Shown piece by piece: positions 23,771 through 31,457 of a stretch of 64,000 bases of DNA. Under the pieces are notes generated by a model, which saw nothing but the letters and a program-made list of their open reading frames with translations, made no database searches and was not told where the DNA came from. This DNA is from Pseudomonadota bacterium (GTDB lineage Bacteria > Desulfobacterota > Desulfovibrionia > Desulfovibrionales > Desulfovibrionaceae): contig JAEWCY010000036.1 of NCBI GenBank assembly GCA_023390395.1, positions 36,215-100,214 on the forward strand, written 5' to 3'. The position numbers and the translations under genes were made by a program. The stretch's first letter is position 1, and each line of letters starts with the position of its first letter.

Positions 23771-23995
23771 ATGAACATGAACGCAAGCGAAATCTCCAAG
23801 GCCCTTGGCGTGACCAGACGTTACGCAATCTATCTGGTTAAGGGTGAACGCCGCCCGTCTGCCGATATTGCGGAGCGTTTGGAAGCCACTACCGGGAGGC
23901 ATCGCCTATCGTGGCTGTACCCCGACCAGTTTGACGAGTCCGGCCACCCGCTCCCCACTCCCGCCCAGTCCGCCGCCGACCGCCAGGAGGCCTAG
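23771..23995 (+). CDS. Cro-like HTH protein (74 aa)
   Basis: The N-terminal HTH reads ASEISKALGVTRRYAIYLVKGERRPS, a Cro/C1 class domain, followed by an acidic, Pro-rich tail. It is divergent from the CI-like repressor, the standard lysogeny switch. No Shine-Dalgarno is seen; see the promoter entry. It is followed at once by another small gene. Confidence 0.7.
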   Translation: MNMNASEISKALGVTRRYAIYLVKGERRPSADIAERLEATTGRHRLSWLYPDQFDESGHPLPTPAQSAADRQEA

Positions 23996-23997
23996 CC

Positions 23998-24165
23998 ATG
24001 ACCGACCACCAATTCGAGTGTCTGCATATTCTGCTTGTCGGCATCGCCAACGATCTTTCGGCCATCCGGGGCCTGCTGGAAAAGCAACAGGCCCCTGCTT
24101 TGGAAGTCTCAACCAACGCAATGAGCGGGGCCGAGTACGCAGCTTCTATGCAATCCCAATCTTAG
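23998..24165 (+). CDS. Phage mini-protein (55 aa)
   Basis: A perfect AGGAGG at 7-nt spacing precedes the ATG, 2 bp after cro. Helical N-terminal half (FECLHILLVGIANDLSAIRGLLEKQ), polar tail. No family recognised. Its 3' end overlaps a leftward mini-gene. Confidence 0.55.
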   Translation: MTDHQFECLHILLVGIANDLSAIRGLLEKQQAPALEVSTNAMSGAEYAASMQSQS

Positions 24166-24334
24166 CCTGAACAGCCTTGAGCATGTTGAAATTGTCAATG
24201 GCCAGGGCGTGGGCCTGGAGAATGGCGCAAGTGTCATCGACATTGAATTTGCATACCCTATGCGGGCAATCCATTTGTCGTCCTGTCGTGTGATTTGTCA
24301 CCGCATCCGGGAACATCGGACATTTTTTGAACAT
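24146..24334 (-). CDS. Leftward phage mini-protein (62 aa)
   Basis: GAGGAGAAGCGAA before the ATG is a strong site. It has a Cys-His cluster (MDCPHRVCKF, Cys5, Cys36) that may bind metal. It runs against the surrounding rightward genes, so it may be a moron gene or spurious. Confidence 0.4.
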   Translation of the reverse strand: MFKKCPMFPDAVTNHTTGRQMDCPHRVCKFNVDDTCAILQAHALAIDNFNMLKAVQAKIGIA

Positions 24335-24413
24335 TTCGCTTCTCCTCTCGGTTTGGGTTTGGGTCGCACCGATTCAATACCGAGGGGAGGGGCGAAAATA
24401 AAGGGTAACCGCC

Positions 24414-24521
24414 ATGCTCGAAGCCTCCGCCCTTATGCTCGCCATCTCCCTGGTCTCATTCGTCGCCGCCGGCATCATTCTCGCGGCGTACCTGCGCAGG
24501 CTGCGCAGGGGGCGCGCGTGA
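24414..24521 (+). CDS. 35-residue membrane protein
   Basis: AAAGGGTAACC before the ATG. A single hydrophobic helix (ASALMLAISLVSFVAAGIILAAYL) ends in an Arg-rich tail. Small TM proteins are frequent in phage early regions. Function unknown. Confidence 0.45.
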   Translation: MLEASALMLAISLVSFVAAGIILAAYLRRLRRGRA

Positions 24522-24529
24522 TGCGCTCG

Positions 24530-24763
24530 CTACAGGTCGGCAGGCGCGTGGCCGCAGTCTCCCAAAGGCAGCGGCAAGCGGTACTGTATCCCTCCCGGCC
24601 AGCGCTCCAGGGCCATCCTTTCGGCCTCGGCGCACAGGTCGGCATAGGTGGTGCCGGTCGGCCGGCGGAAACGTCTGAAATGGGCGGCTGCGCGGTCCAC
24701 GCAAACCAGGGTGATGAGCAGGCCGTCGTCGTCGCATTCAACAGAGACAGAAAGTTTTTGCAT
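24530..24763 (-). CDS. Phage hypothetical protein (77 aa)
   Basis: Beta-strand start (KLSVSVECDDDGLLITLVCVD), then a helix (YADLCAEAERMALERW). The frame has good third-position bias, but no clear ribosome binding site is seen before the ATG. Opposite in direction to the flanking genes. Confidence 0.4.
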   Translation of the reverse strand: MQKLSVSVECDDDGLLITLVCVDRAAAHFRRFRRPTGTTYADLCAEAERMALERWPGGIQYRLPLPLGDCGHAPADL

Positions 24764-24810
24764 GGGTCGAACATAAACGAGTGCTTCTTAACCTCAAGGA
24801 ACTAAGGCGG

Positions 24811-25320
24811 ATGGGTGGTTACAGCATGGAACTCGACCTCAAGATCATGCCTGTAGGCGCGGCAATACAGCAGGCCAAGCTTTTGTCCGGCCTGACGCTC
24901 AAGCAGATCGAGCTACGGATGGAAATTCACGAATCCGTGGCGAAAAAGCTTTTTGCCGAGCACCAGGAGCGTATCCCGGACATCCTGGAAATCGTGGCCA
25001 TGTGTCGGGCGCTCGGTAATAGTTTCCTTCTAGACTGGATGCAGGCGCAACTTGAAGAGTTTCCCCAGGCCGACCCGAAGACCGTTCCGAGCCAGTTTTG
25101 CAGCCTGTCCGATGCGTTTTCACGGTTGGCCAGGACCACGGCAGCGGCCCTTGAGGATGGCCACTTGGATTCCGGCGAAGCGAACGCGATGTTCACCCGG
25201 GCCAGGGATGTTCGTGAGGACGCGACCCGCATCATGGCGGCTGTCGCGCCCATCGCCGGGCAGATTTTTACGGCCGGGAAATGGCAGACTGTGATGATCT
25301 ACGAGAGGGCCGGCGCATGA
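24811..25320 (+). CDS. Phage CII-like regulatory protein
   Basis: About 169 residues. The N-terminal HTH (GAAIQQAKLLSGLTLKQIELRMEI) and the following helices resemble phage CII/regulatory proteins placed downstream of cro. The C-terminal half (DSGEANAMFTRARDVREDATRI) is helical. Possible starts at 24811 or 24826; the first has AAGGCGG immediately upstream. It leads a chain of overlapping rightward genes. Confidence 0.6.
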   Translation: MGGYSMELDLKIMPVGAAIQQAKLLSGLTLKQIELRMEIHESVAKKLFAEHQERIPDILEIVAMCRALGNSFLLDWMQAQLEEFPQADPKTVPSQFCSLSDAFSRLARTTAAALEDGHLDSGEANAMFTRARDVREDATRIMAAVAPIAGQIFTAGKWQTVMIYERAGA

Positions 25321-25520
25321 CCATCCCCACCACCTGGCCGTCCCACACCCTCGGCCCCAGTTGCTGCCCCCAGGACCACACGATGCCGCTTTCTCCAGCG
25401 CTCTGCATGGCCAATATCGACCTTGATGCCGCGCCGTGCCTGCGGTGTCTCCAGGGCCGGGGGATCGTCAGGGCGCGTGATGGCAAGCGCCGCGCCGATG
25501 CAACAAGGAGCGCAAAATGA
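25317..25520 (+). CDS. Cys-rich phage protein (67 aa)
   Basis: Linked by ATGA to the CII-like gene. It contains SCCPQDH and CLRCLQGRG, two Cys pairs that could make a small zinc site. It ends in a basic tail. ATGA overlap with the next gene. Confidence 0.5.
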   Translation: MTIPTTWPSHTLGPSCCPQDHTMPLSPALCMANIDLDAAPCLRCLQGRGIVRARDGKRRADATRSAK

Positions 25521-25783
25521 CCGCCTGCAACGACACCACCTCCCAACGGTATCTCGGTCGTAGATGGGCGGCGAACACGCTCAGCTACAACGACGCTGCC
25601 GCCTGCACGCGAGGATACCGCATGGCCGAGGACAGGGCTCGCACATGCCCCTACGGCCACGGTCCGGTCACAAACGCCAGGTGCGCCGACATGTGCGCGT
25701 CAGGTGACCCTATTTGCCATCGCAGTGGCGGTCCGTGCGCTATCGGGATGATGGCCCAGGCCAAGGAGTCCTGCCATGCCTAG
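25517..25783 (+). CDS. Cys-rich phage protein (88 aa)
   Basis: Ten Cys-containing positions spread as CTRGYR, CPYGHG, CADMCASGDPIC and GGPC suggest a metal-binding or disulphide-free zinc fold. No family recognised. It is overlapped by 8 bp by the following gene. Confidence 0.5.
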   Translation: MTACNDTTSQRYLGRRWAANTLSYNDAAACTRGYRMAEDRARTCPYGHGPVTNARCADMCASGDPICHRSGGPCAIGMMAQAKESCHA

Positions 25784-26276
25784 CCACAAAGGGATTTGCG
25801 TCAACCCCGAGTGCCCGCGCGAGGGGAAAATTTCTTGCATCATTTCCCGGGGACTGTGTGCGACCTGCTATTCCCGCCTCAAAGTCGGCACACTTGTCAT
25901 GCCAGAGCGAAAGCCGATCATAAAGGTCTGCGCCTACTCCCAGTGCGGTAAAACTTTTGAGGTCGAATCGCTCAAGCCGCCCCGTAAATACTGTTGCGAC
26001 GACTGCAAAAGGTTGGCTCAGAACGAGCACGATAGAGCGGCCAATGCAGCGCGTCGCAATGGAGAGACGTTGCCGAGCCGCATGCCGCCGCCTCCGCAGT
26101 ACAGGGATAATACGCCGTGGGGTCTCGATCATGATCCATGGGCGGCTGGGGAGATCAGGCCGTGCTGTCCGAGCGAAGGGTTGCCGTTGAGCACGTTGCT
26201 CACACCGTTTGACTGTGGGTGGATAGCGGAGAGGGTTGTTGTTTTGGCCGCGGAGACCAGGGAGGTGGGGGAATGA
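25776..26276 (+). CDS. Zinc-finger-rich phage protein (166 aa)
   Basis: Two metal-binding blocks: CVNPECP...CATCYSR near the N-terminus, then CAYSQCGKTFE with YCCDDCKRLAQ (residues about 52-80), similar to small zinc fingers of phage HNH or transcription proteins. No nuclease motif follows. A basic linker and an unrecognised C-terminus complete it. Confidence 0.55.
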   Translation: MPSHKGICVNPECPREGKISCIISRGLCATCYSRLKVGTLVMPERKPIIKVCAYSQCGKTFEVESLKPPRKYCCDDCKRLAQNEHDRAANAARRNGETLPSRMPPPPQYRDNTPWGLDHDPWAAGEIRPCCPSEGLPLSTLLTPFDCGWIAERVVVLAAETREVGE

Positions 26277-26632
26277 CCGACCTCATCACCTCCCTCCAGG
26301 CCCGCAATTCCGAGCTCGTCTCGGAAAAACGCGCCCTATCCCGCGCCCTGCATGAGCGCGGCCCGGGAATCTCCGCCATCCTCTACGCCTACCACAAGGC
26401 CATCGAGAAGCATCAGCAATACCCGGTCGCACTTGACTCGCAGGGATGCGTGCTGGCCGAGGAGGTGCTCGAGCTCGCGGCTGAAATGATCGGTGCCGCC
26501 CTCGGCGTTGTCCGGGCCGTCAACGACAACCGGGACGAAGCGCCGTGCCTGGACCGCGTGTGGGAAGAGACGACGCACGTGGGGGCCGTGGTGCTGCGGA
26601 CGCTGGGGAAGCTGGAGCAGGTGAAGGGATGA
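26273..26632 (+). CDS. Phage hypothetical protein (119 aa)
   Basis: N-terminal coiled coil (SLQARNSELVSEKRALSRAL) and a helical core with acidic repeats (LAEEVLELAAEM; DRVWEETTHVGAVV) faintly reminiscent of MazG-like pyrophosphohydrolases. The metal-binding pattern is not complete enough to call that. Confidence 0.5.
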   Translation: MTDLITSLQARNSELVSEKRALSRALHERGPGISAILYAYHKAIEKHQQYPVALDSQGCVLAEEVLELAAEMIGAALGVVRAVNDNRDEAPCLDRVWEETTHVGAVVLRTLGKLEQVKG

Positions 26633-26871
26633 CCGACCGCTGCTCCACCTGCGGTACGCCCTGGACCGACCACCTCGGCATCGAGGGCACGTGCCGCCTG
26701 CATCTGGCCGCCGCTGACGCGCTCGTTAAAATCCTGGCCGTCTGTGACGCCTGGGGAGACGGCGGGCGCTTGCACCAGGCTATCACGCGGATCGGAGAGC
26801 GAGGGCTCGAGTATGGGCTGGGCCGCATAAGGAGGTTTTATGGCACAGGGACTGTTTTTGCTTCATTCTGA
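26629..26871 (+). CDS. Phage hypothetical protein (80 aa)
   Basis: Starts at the ATGA junction with the preceding gene. N-terminal CSTCGTPW and a further Cys-x-Leu-His (CRLH) make a small zinc-like site. A helix follows. Its last 32 bp overlap the next gene, whose strong ribosome binding site lies inside it. Confidence 0.45.
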   Translation: MTDRCSTCGTPWTDHLGIEGTCRLHLAAADALVKILAVCDAWGDGGRLHQAITRIGERGLEYGLGRIRRFYGTGTVFASF

Positions 26872-27325
26872 GTTGGTTGCGGCCAGCCGCGATCTCCTGG
26901 CCCTCTGGCAGGCCGCCGACCCGATCCCTGGAGAGGTGGTCATCGACCACGCGGCCGCCGTGGCGCTTATGCCGGCTTTCCAGGGGTACCCGGCCGTTGT
27001 CTATGAGGACGCCAGCGGTGCGCGGCATTGTCTGTTCAACCCGGCTGACCTGGCGGCCGTGACGTCCTGGCGGGCGGGGATCGACAACCCTCCACCGGCC
27101 ACGGTCATGAGCAAGTACATTTTCAGCCGGCGGTTCATGGCCGACGAGATGATGGCCATCTTGGCCATCCGCAGCACGGACCCGGCCGTTGGTCTGTTCC
27201 TCCAACTCCTGGACTACGCCCAGGAGGTCGACCTGAGCGATACCAACATCAAGTCGGGGATTGAATATCTGGTCAGCATCGGTAAGTTGGCCCAGGACCG
27301 GGCTACGGCCATCCTGACGCCGTAG
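26840..27325 (+). CDS. Phage hypothetical protein (161 aa), last gene of the element
   Basis: AAGGAGG at 4-nt spacing before the ATG. The N-terminal 85 residues are a small alpha/beta domain; a linker follows, then a helical C-terminal part (FMADEMMAILAIRSTDPAVGLFLQLLDYAQEVDL). This layout is seen in small proteins near phage tail or junction regions, but no specific family could be named. It is followed by a good terminator, so transcription stops before attR. Confidence 0.55.
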   Translation: MAQGLFLLHSELVAASRDLLALWQAADPIPGEVVIDHAAAVALMPAFQGYPAVVYEDASGARHCLFNPADLAAVTSWRAGIDNPPPATVMSKYIFSRRFMADEMMAILAIRSTDPAVGLFLQLLDYAQEVDLSDTNIKSGIEYLVSIGKLAQDRATAILTP

Positions 27326-27349
27326 GCCGCACCTCTTCGGCCGCCAACG

Positions 27350-27373
27350 AGCCCCGGCCTCCCGGGGCTTTTC
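27350..27373 (+). terminator. Terminator after the rightward phage genes
   Basis: GCCCCGG-CCTC-CCGGGGC stem followed by TTTTCTTTTT. It lies 25 bp after the last phage stop codon. Confidence 0.85.
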
Positions 27374-27490
27374 TTTTTCCGGTCCGCCCGCTGCGGCCCC
27401 GGAGCGTCTATCGGCTGTTGGCGTCGGGGTGGCTGCGGATCGCGGAGGGACGGTATGTGATTGGGGCCCAAGGCCATGGCCGGCCCTCTG

Positions 27491-27508
27491 GTGGCAAATA
27501 GGTGGCAA
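27491..27508. repeat. Right arm-type integrase site
   Basis: The 18-mer GTGGCAAATAGGTGGCAA is identical to 13067-13084 beside attL. It lies about 50 bp inside attR, in the same orientation. Confidence 0.6.
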
Positions 27509-27514
27509 AATGAA

Positions 27515-27548
27515 AAGCCCTCACCTCTTTTTCTTGAGGTAAGGGCTT
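27515..27548 (-). terminator. Terminator of tRNA-Arg supplied by the element
   Basis: A 13-bp stem with one mismatch (AAGCCCTCACCTC / GAGGTAAGGGCTT) and an A/T-rich loop, followed on the minus strand by TTCATTTT. It starts 9 bp beyond the tRNA CCA end and lies inside the element, replacing the original terminator now at attL. Confidence 0.75.
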
Positions 27549-27556
27549 GTTTTCTT

Positions 27557-27605
27557 TGGTGCGCCCGACAGGATTCGAACCTGTGGCCGTCTGCTTAGAA
27601 GGCAG
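27557..27605 (-). repeat. attR: 49-bp tRNA-Arg 3' copy
   Basis: Identical to attL (12903-12951) and embedded in the intact tRNA gene. The crossover must fall in this segment. Confidence 0.93.
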
Positions 27606-27633
27606 ATGCTCTATCCGACTGAGCTACGGGCGC
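27557..27633 (-). tRNA. tRNA-Arg (anticodon TCT)
   Basis: A complete 77-nt cloverleaf with encoded CCA. The acceptor GCGCCCG pairs with CGGGCGC. The D-arm carries AGCTCAGTCGGATAGAGC. The anticodon loop CTTCTAA has anticodon TCT, and the T-loop is TTCGAAT. The 3' 49 bases are the attR copy, so the integrated element has rebuilt a functional tRNA. Confidence 0.96.
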
Positions 27634-27643
27634 GCGGGCGTCA

Positions 27644-27672
27644 AACCTAAACAAGCCCCCGGACGCGGTCAA
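27644..27672 (-). promoter_or_regulatory. tRNA-Arg promoter
   Basis: On the minus strand, TTGACC (27667-27672) and TAGGTT (27644-27649) are separated by 17 bp. The expected start is a few bases before the tRNA 5' end. Confidence 0.6.
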
Positions 27673-27746
27673 GGCCGCCCTTGACGAAACCTCACGCCGG
27701 GCTCAAACTGCTTGACCCCGGCCGCCCCCGAAACCAGGAGGGACAC

Positions 27747-28509
27747 ATGAACCTGCGCGTGCTCGGCTGCTCAGGCTCGGATCTGCCCGGCCACAACCTG
27801 ACCTCCTTTCTCGTCAACGACACCGTGCTCCTCGACGCCGGCACCGTCACCTCCGCCATCGACCTGGCCGCACAGGCACGCATCGAACACATCTTCGTCA
27901 CCCACGCCCACCTCGACCACATCAAGGACATCCTGTTCCTGGCCGACAACCTCATCGAATGCTTCGCCGGGAAAAATCGCGCCCCACTGGCCATCCACGG
28001 ACTGTCGCAAGTCCTCGACGCCATCGCCGAGCACCTGCTCAACGACACCATCTGGCCCGACTTCACCGTGCTTCCCCAGGACTCGCCCGTGCTGACCTAC
28101 GCCCCCATGACCCCGGGCGTGCCGGTGACCCTGGGGGGCCTGTCCGTTACCGCCTTTCCGGTCAACCACGCCAAGGCCGCCTCGGGCTTCGTCCTGTGGG
28201 AGGACGGCGGCGCGCGCAACATCGCCTACACCGGCGACACCGGCCCCTGCGACGCCTGCTGGCGCGCCCTGGACAACCTGCCCTTCCACCTGTCCCATCT
28301 CATCACCGAGGCTTCCTTCCCCTCGTCCATGCAGGCCCTGGCCGAAGCGTCCAAGCACCTGACCCCGCGCCTGCTGCGCACCGAACTGGAAAAGCTCGCC
28401 GCCAGGCCGGAAATCCTCATCTACCACATGAAAGCCCCCTTCGCCGCCCAGATCGGCCAGGAACTCGAACGCGAACTGGCCGGGCGCGACTACAGGCTGC
28501 TGCGTGAAA

Positions 28510-28529
<20 letters not shown>
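27747..28529 (+). CDS. Metallo-beta-lactamase-fold hydrolase (RNase Z / class II PDE-like)
   Basis: 260 residues. The metal-binding THAHLDHIKD motif is near residue 53, and later ligands are in FPVNHAKAASG and YTGDTGP (Asp). The layout matches the ribonuclease Z / class II cyclic-nucleotide phosphodiesterase branch. GGAGGGACAC precedes the ATG at 27747. It overlaps folC by 20 bp, so the two are co-transcribed. The true substrate (tRNA 3' ends, cAMP or another phosphodiester) cannot be settled here. Confidence 0.8.
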
Positions 28530-29805
<1,276 letters not shown>

Positions 29806-29876
29806 TTCCCAAAGCCGCCCGGGCTACCCTGCCGGGGCGTGCGGCCGCGCCGCCAACCCGAACCACCGGACCCCAC

Positions 29877-31289
29877 GTGCAACAGCTTTTCCGCCTCCTG
29901 CCGTCCGTGGACGCGATCCTCGCCGCACTGACCGCCGAGCCTGGTCTGGCCGCGTTGCCCAGGGCGCTCCTACGCGACGCGGTCAACGACTTCCTCGCCG
30001 GCCTGCGGGCCGACATCAAGGCCGGCCGCGTCACGGACGCGGCCCAGCTCGCCCCGCAGCTCACGCGCGCCCAGTGCGCCCGGTTCGTCAAGGCCGCCGC
30101 CAGGCCGCATTTCCGCCGCGTGCTCAACGCCACGGGCGTGGTGGTGCACACCAACCTCGGCCGCTCGCTCCTGGCCGGTTGCGCCATCGAGGCCGCGGCC
30201 GAGGCCTGCGCCCGCTACTCCAACCTGGAGTTCGACCTGGCCACGGGCGAGCGCGGCAGCCGCTACAGCCACGTGGTGGACATCCTGCGTCGCCTGACCG
30301 GGGCCGAGGCGGCGCTGGTCGTCAACAACAACGCCGCCGCCGTGCTCATCGCCCTGGAGACCCTGGCCAAGGGCCGCGAGGTGGTGGTGTCGCGCGGCCA
30401 GCTCGTGGAGATCGGCGGCTCGTTTCGCATCCCCGAAGTCATGGCCAAGTCCGGGGCGCTCCTGCGCGAGGTCGGGGCCACCAACCGCACCCATCCCCGG
30501 GACTACGAGAACGCCGTCAACGAGAACACGGCCCTGCTGCTCAAGGTCCACACCTCCAACTATCGCATCGTGGGCTTCACCAAGGAGGTGTCCCTGGCCG
30601 AACTCGTGGCCATCGGCCGGGCCAAGGGGCTGCCGGTCATGGAGGACCTCGGCAGCGGCAACCTCACGGACTTCGCCGGGCTGGGCCTGCCGGGCGAGCC
30701 CACGGTGCAGCATGCCGTGGCCGAGGGCGCGGACCTGGTGACCTTCTCCGGGGACAAGGTCCTGGGCGGGCCGCAAGCCGGCATCATCGTCGGCAAGAAG
30801 GCCGTCATCGACGCCATCCGCAAAAATCCCCTCAACCGGGCCCTTCGCATCGACAAGATGACGCTGGCCGCCCTGGAGGCGACGCTTAGGCTCTATCTCG
30901 ACCCCGAGCGGGCCCGACGCGAGATTCCGACCCTGGCCATGATGACCGCTTCCCGCGACGTCCTGGCCCGGCGGGCCCGGCGTCTGGCCGCCATCCTTAA
31001 AAAAGCCCTGGCCGGGCGCTATGCGGTCGGGACCGTGGCCGGGGCCTCGCGCGTGGGCGGGGGAGCCTTTCCCGAACACGACCTGCCGACCGTGCTGGTG
31101 GCGCTTTCCCCTCTGGGCGACGCGCCCTCGCCGGACGCCCTTCGCGAAAGGCTCCTGGCCACGGACCCGCCGCTGGTCGGCCGCATCGAGGACGCCGCCT
31201 TCCTCCTCGACCCCCGCACCCTGGCCGACGACGAACTGAAACTCACGGCCGAGGTGCTGCGCCAGGCCTCGGAGCCGGGAGACGCCTAG
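29877..31289 (+). CDS. selA: L-seryl-tRNA(Sec) selenium transferase
   Basis: 470 residues, the usual SelA length. PLP-binding Lys294 lies in FSGDKVLGGPQ, and conserved blocks RVLNATGVVVHTNLGRS, VNNNAAAVLIAL and EDLGSGNL are all present. It converts Ser-tRNA(Sec) to selenocysteinyl-tRNA with selenophosphate. The start is a GTG at 29877; the frame runs open much further upstream through folC but without SelA sequence. selB follows about 3.7 kb downstream, split off by two unrelated genes. Confidence 0.95.
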   Translation: MQQLFRLLPSVDAILAALTAEPGLAALPRALLRDAVNDFLAGLRADIKAGRVTDAAQLAPQLTRAQCARFVKAAARPHFRRVLNATGVVVHTNLGRSLLAGCAIEAAAEACARYSNLEFDLATGERGSRYSHVVDILRRLTGAEAALVVNNNAAAVLIALETLAKGREVVVSRGQLVEIGGSFRIPEVMAKSGALLREVGATNRTHPRDYENAVNENTALLLKVHTSNYRIVGFTKEVSLAELVAIGRAKGLPVMEDLGSGNLTDFAGLGLPGEPTVQHAVAEGADLVTFSGDKVLGGPQAGIIVGKKAVIDAIRKNPLNRALRIDKMTLAALEATLRLYLDPERARREIPTLAMMTASRDVLARRARRLAAILKKALAGRYAVGTVAGASRVGGGAFPEHDLPTVLVALSPLGDAPSPDALRERLLATDPPLVGRIEDAAFLLDPRTLADDELKLTAEVLRQASEPGDA

Positions 31290-31395
31290 CGGCGCATCCG
31301 CGAAACGCATTCCGCCGCATTTCGCGGGCAACATGCGTGAATGGTTCTTCCTTAAAAAATACTGCTGTTTTTTTCAGAGCCGCCGCCAAACGCAA

Positions 31396-31428
31396 GCTCC
31401 CCGCCGGCCGCAAAAGCCGACGGGGAGC
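31396..31428. terminator. Inverted repeat between convergent selA and aminotransferase genes
   Basis: GCTCCCCGCCGGC and GCCGACGGGGAGC (one mismatch) form a 13-bp stem with a 7-nt loop between two convergent genes. A T-rich stretch (31360-31376) lies on one side. It is a likely bidirectional terminator, though the T run is not adjacent. Confidence 0.5.
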
Positions 31429-31457
31429 CGATCCGTCTCGTCGAGACGCCGTTTGTC

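Larger units (their letters stand above)
12903..27605. mobile_element. Phage-derived element (cryptic prophage or satellite) integrated in tRNA-Arg
   Basis: Bounded by identical 49-bp direct repeats that are the 3' half of tRNA-Arg. Next to the left end are an integrase and an overlapping excisionase-like gene. The interior holds recombination genes, a repressor/Cro switch, a KilA-N protein, a CII-like regulator and over twenty very small overlapping genes, at visibly lower GC than the flanks. No terminase, portal, capsid, tail, lysis or replication gene was recognised in about 14.7 kb. It is therefore either a prophage that lost its late half or a satellite using a helper phage. Confidence 0.9.

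Noticed and set aside
26273..26632. MazG-type pyrophosphohydrolase
   Set aside because: Helical acidic segments are suggestive, but the EExxE...ExxD metal pattern is not complete.
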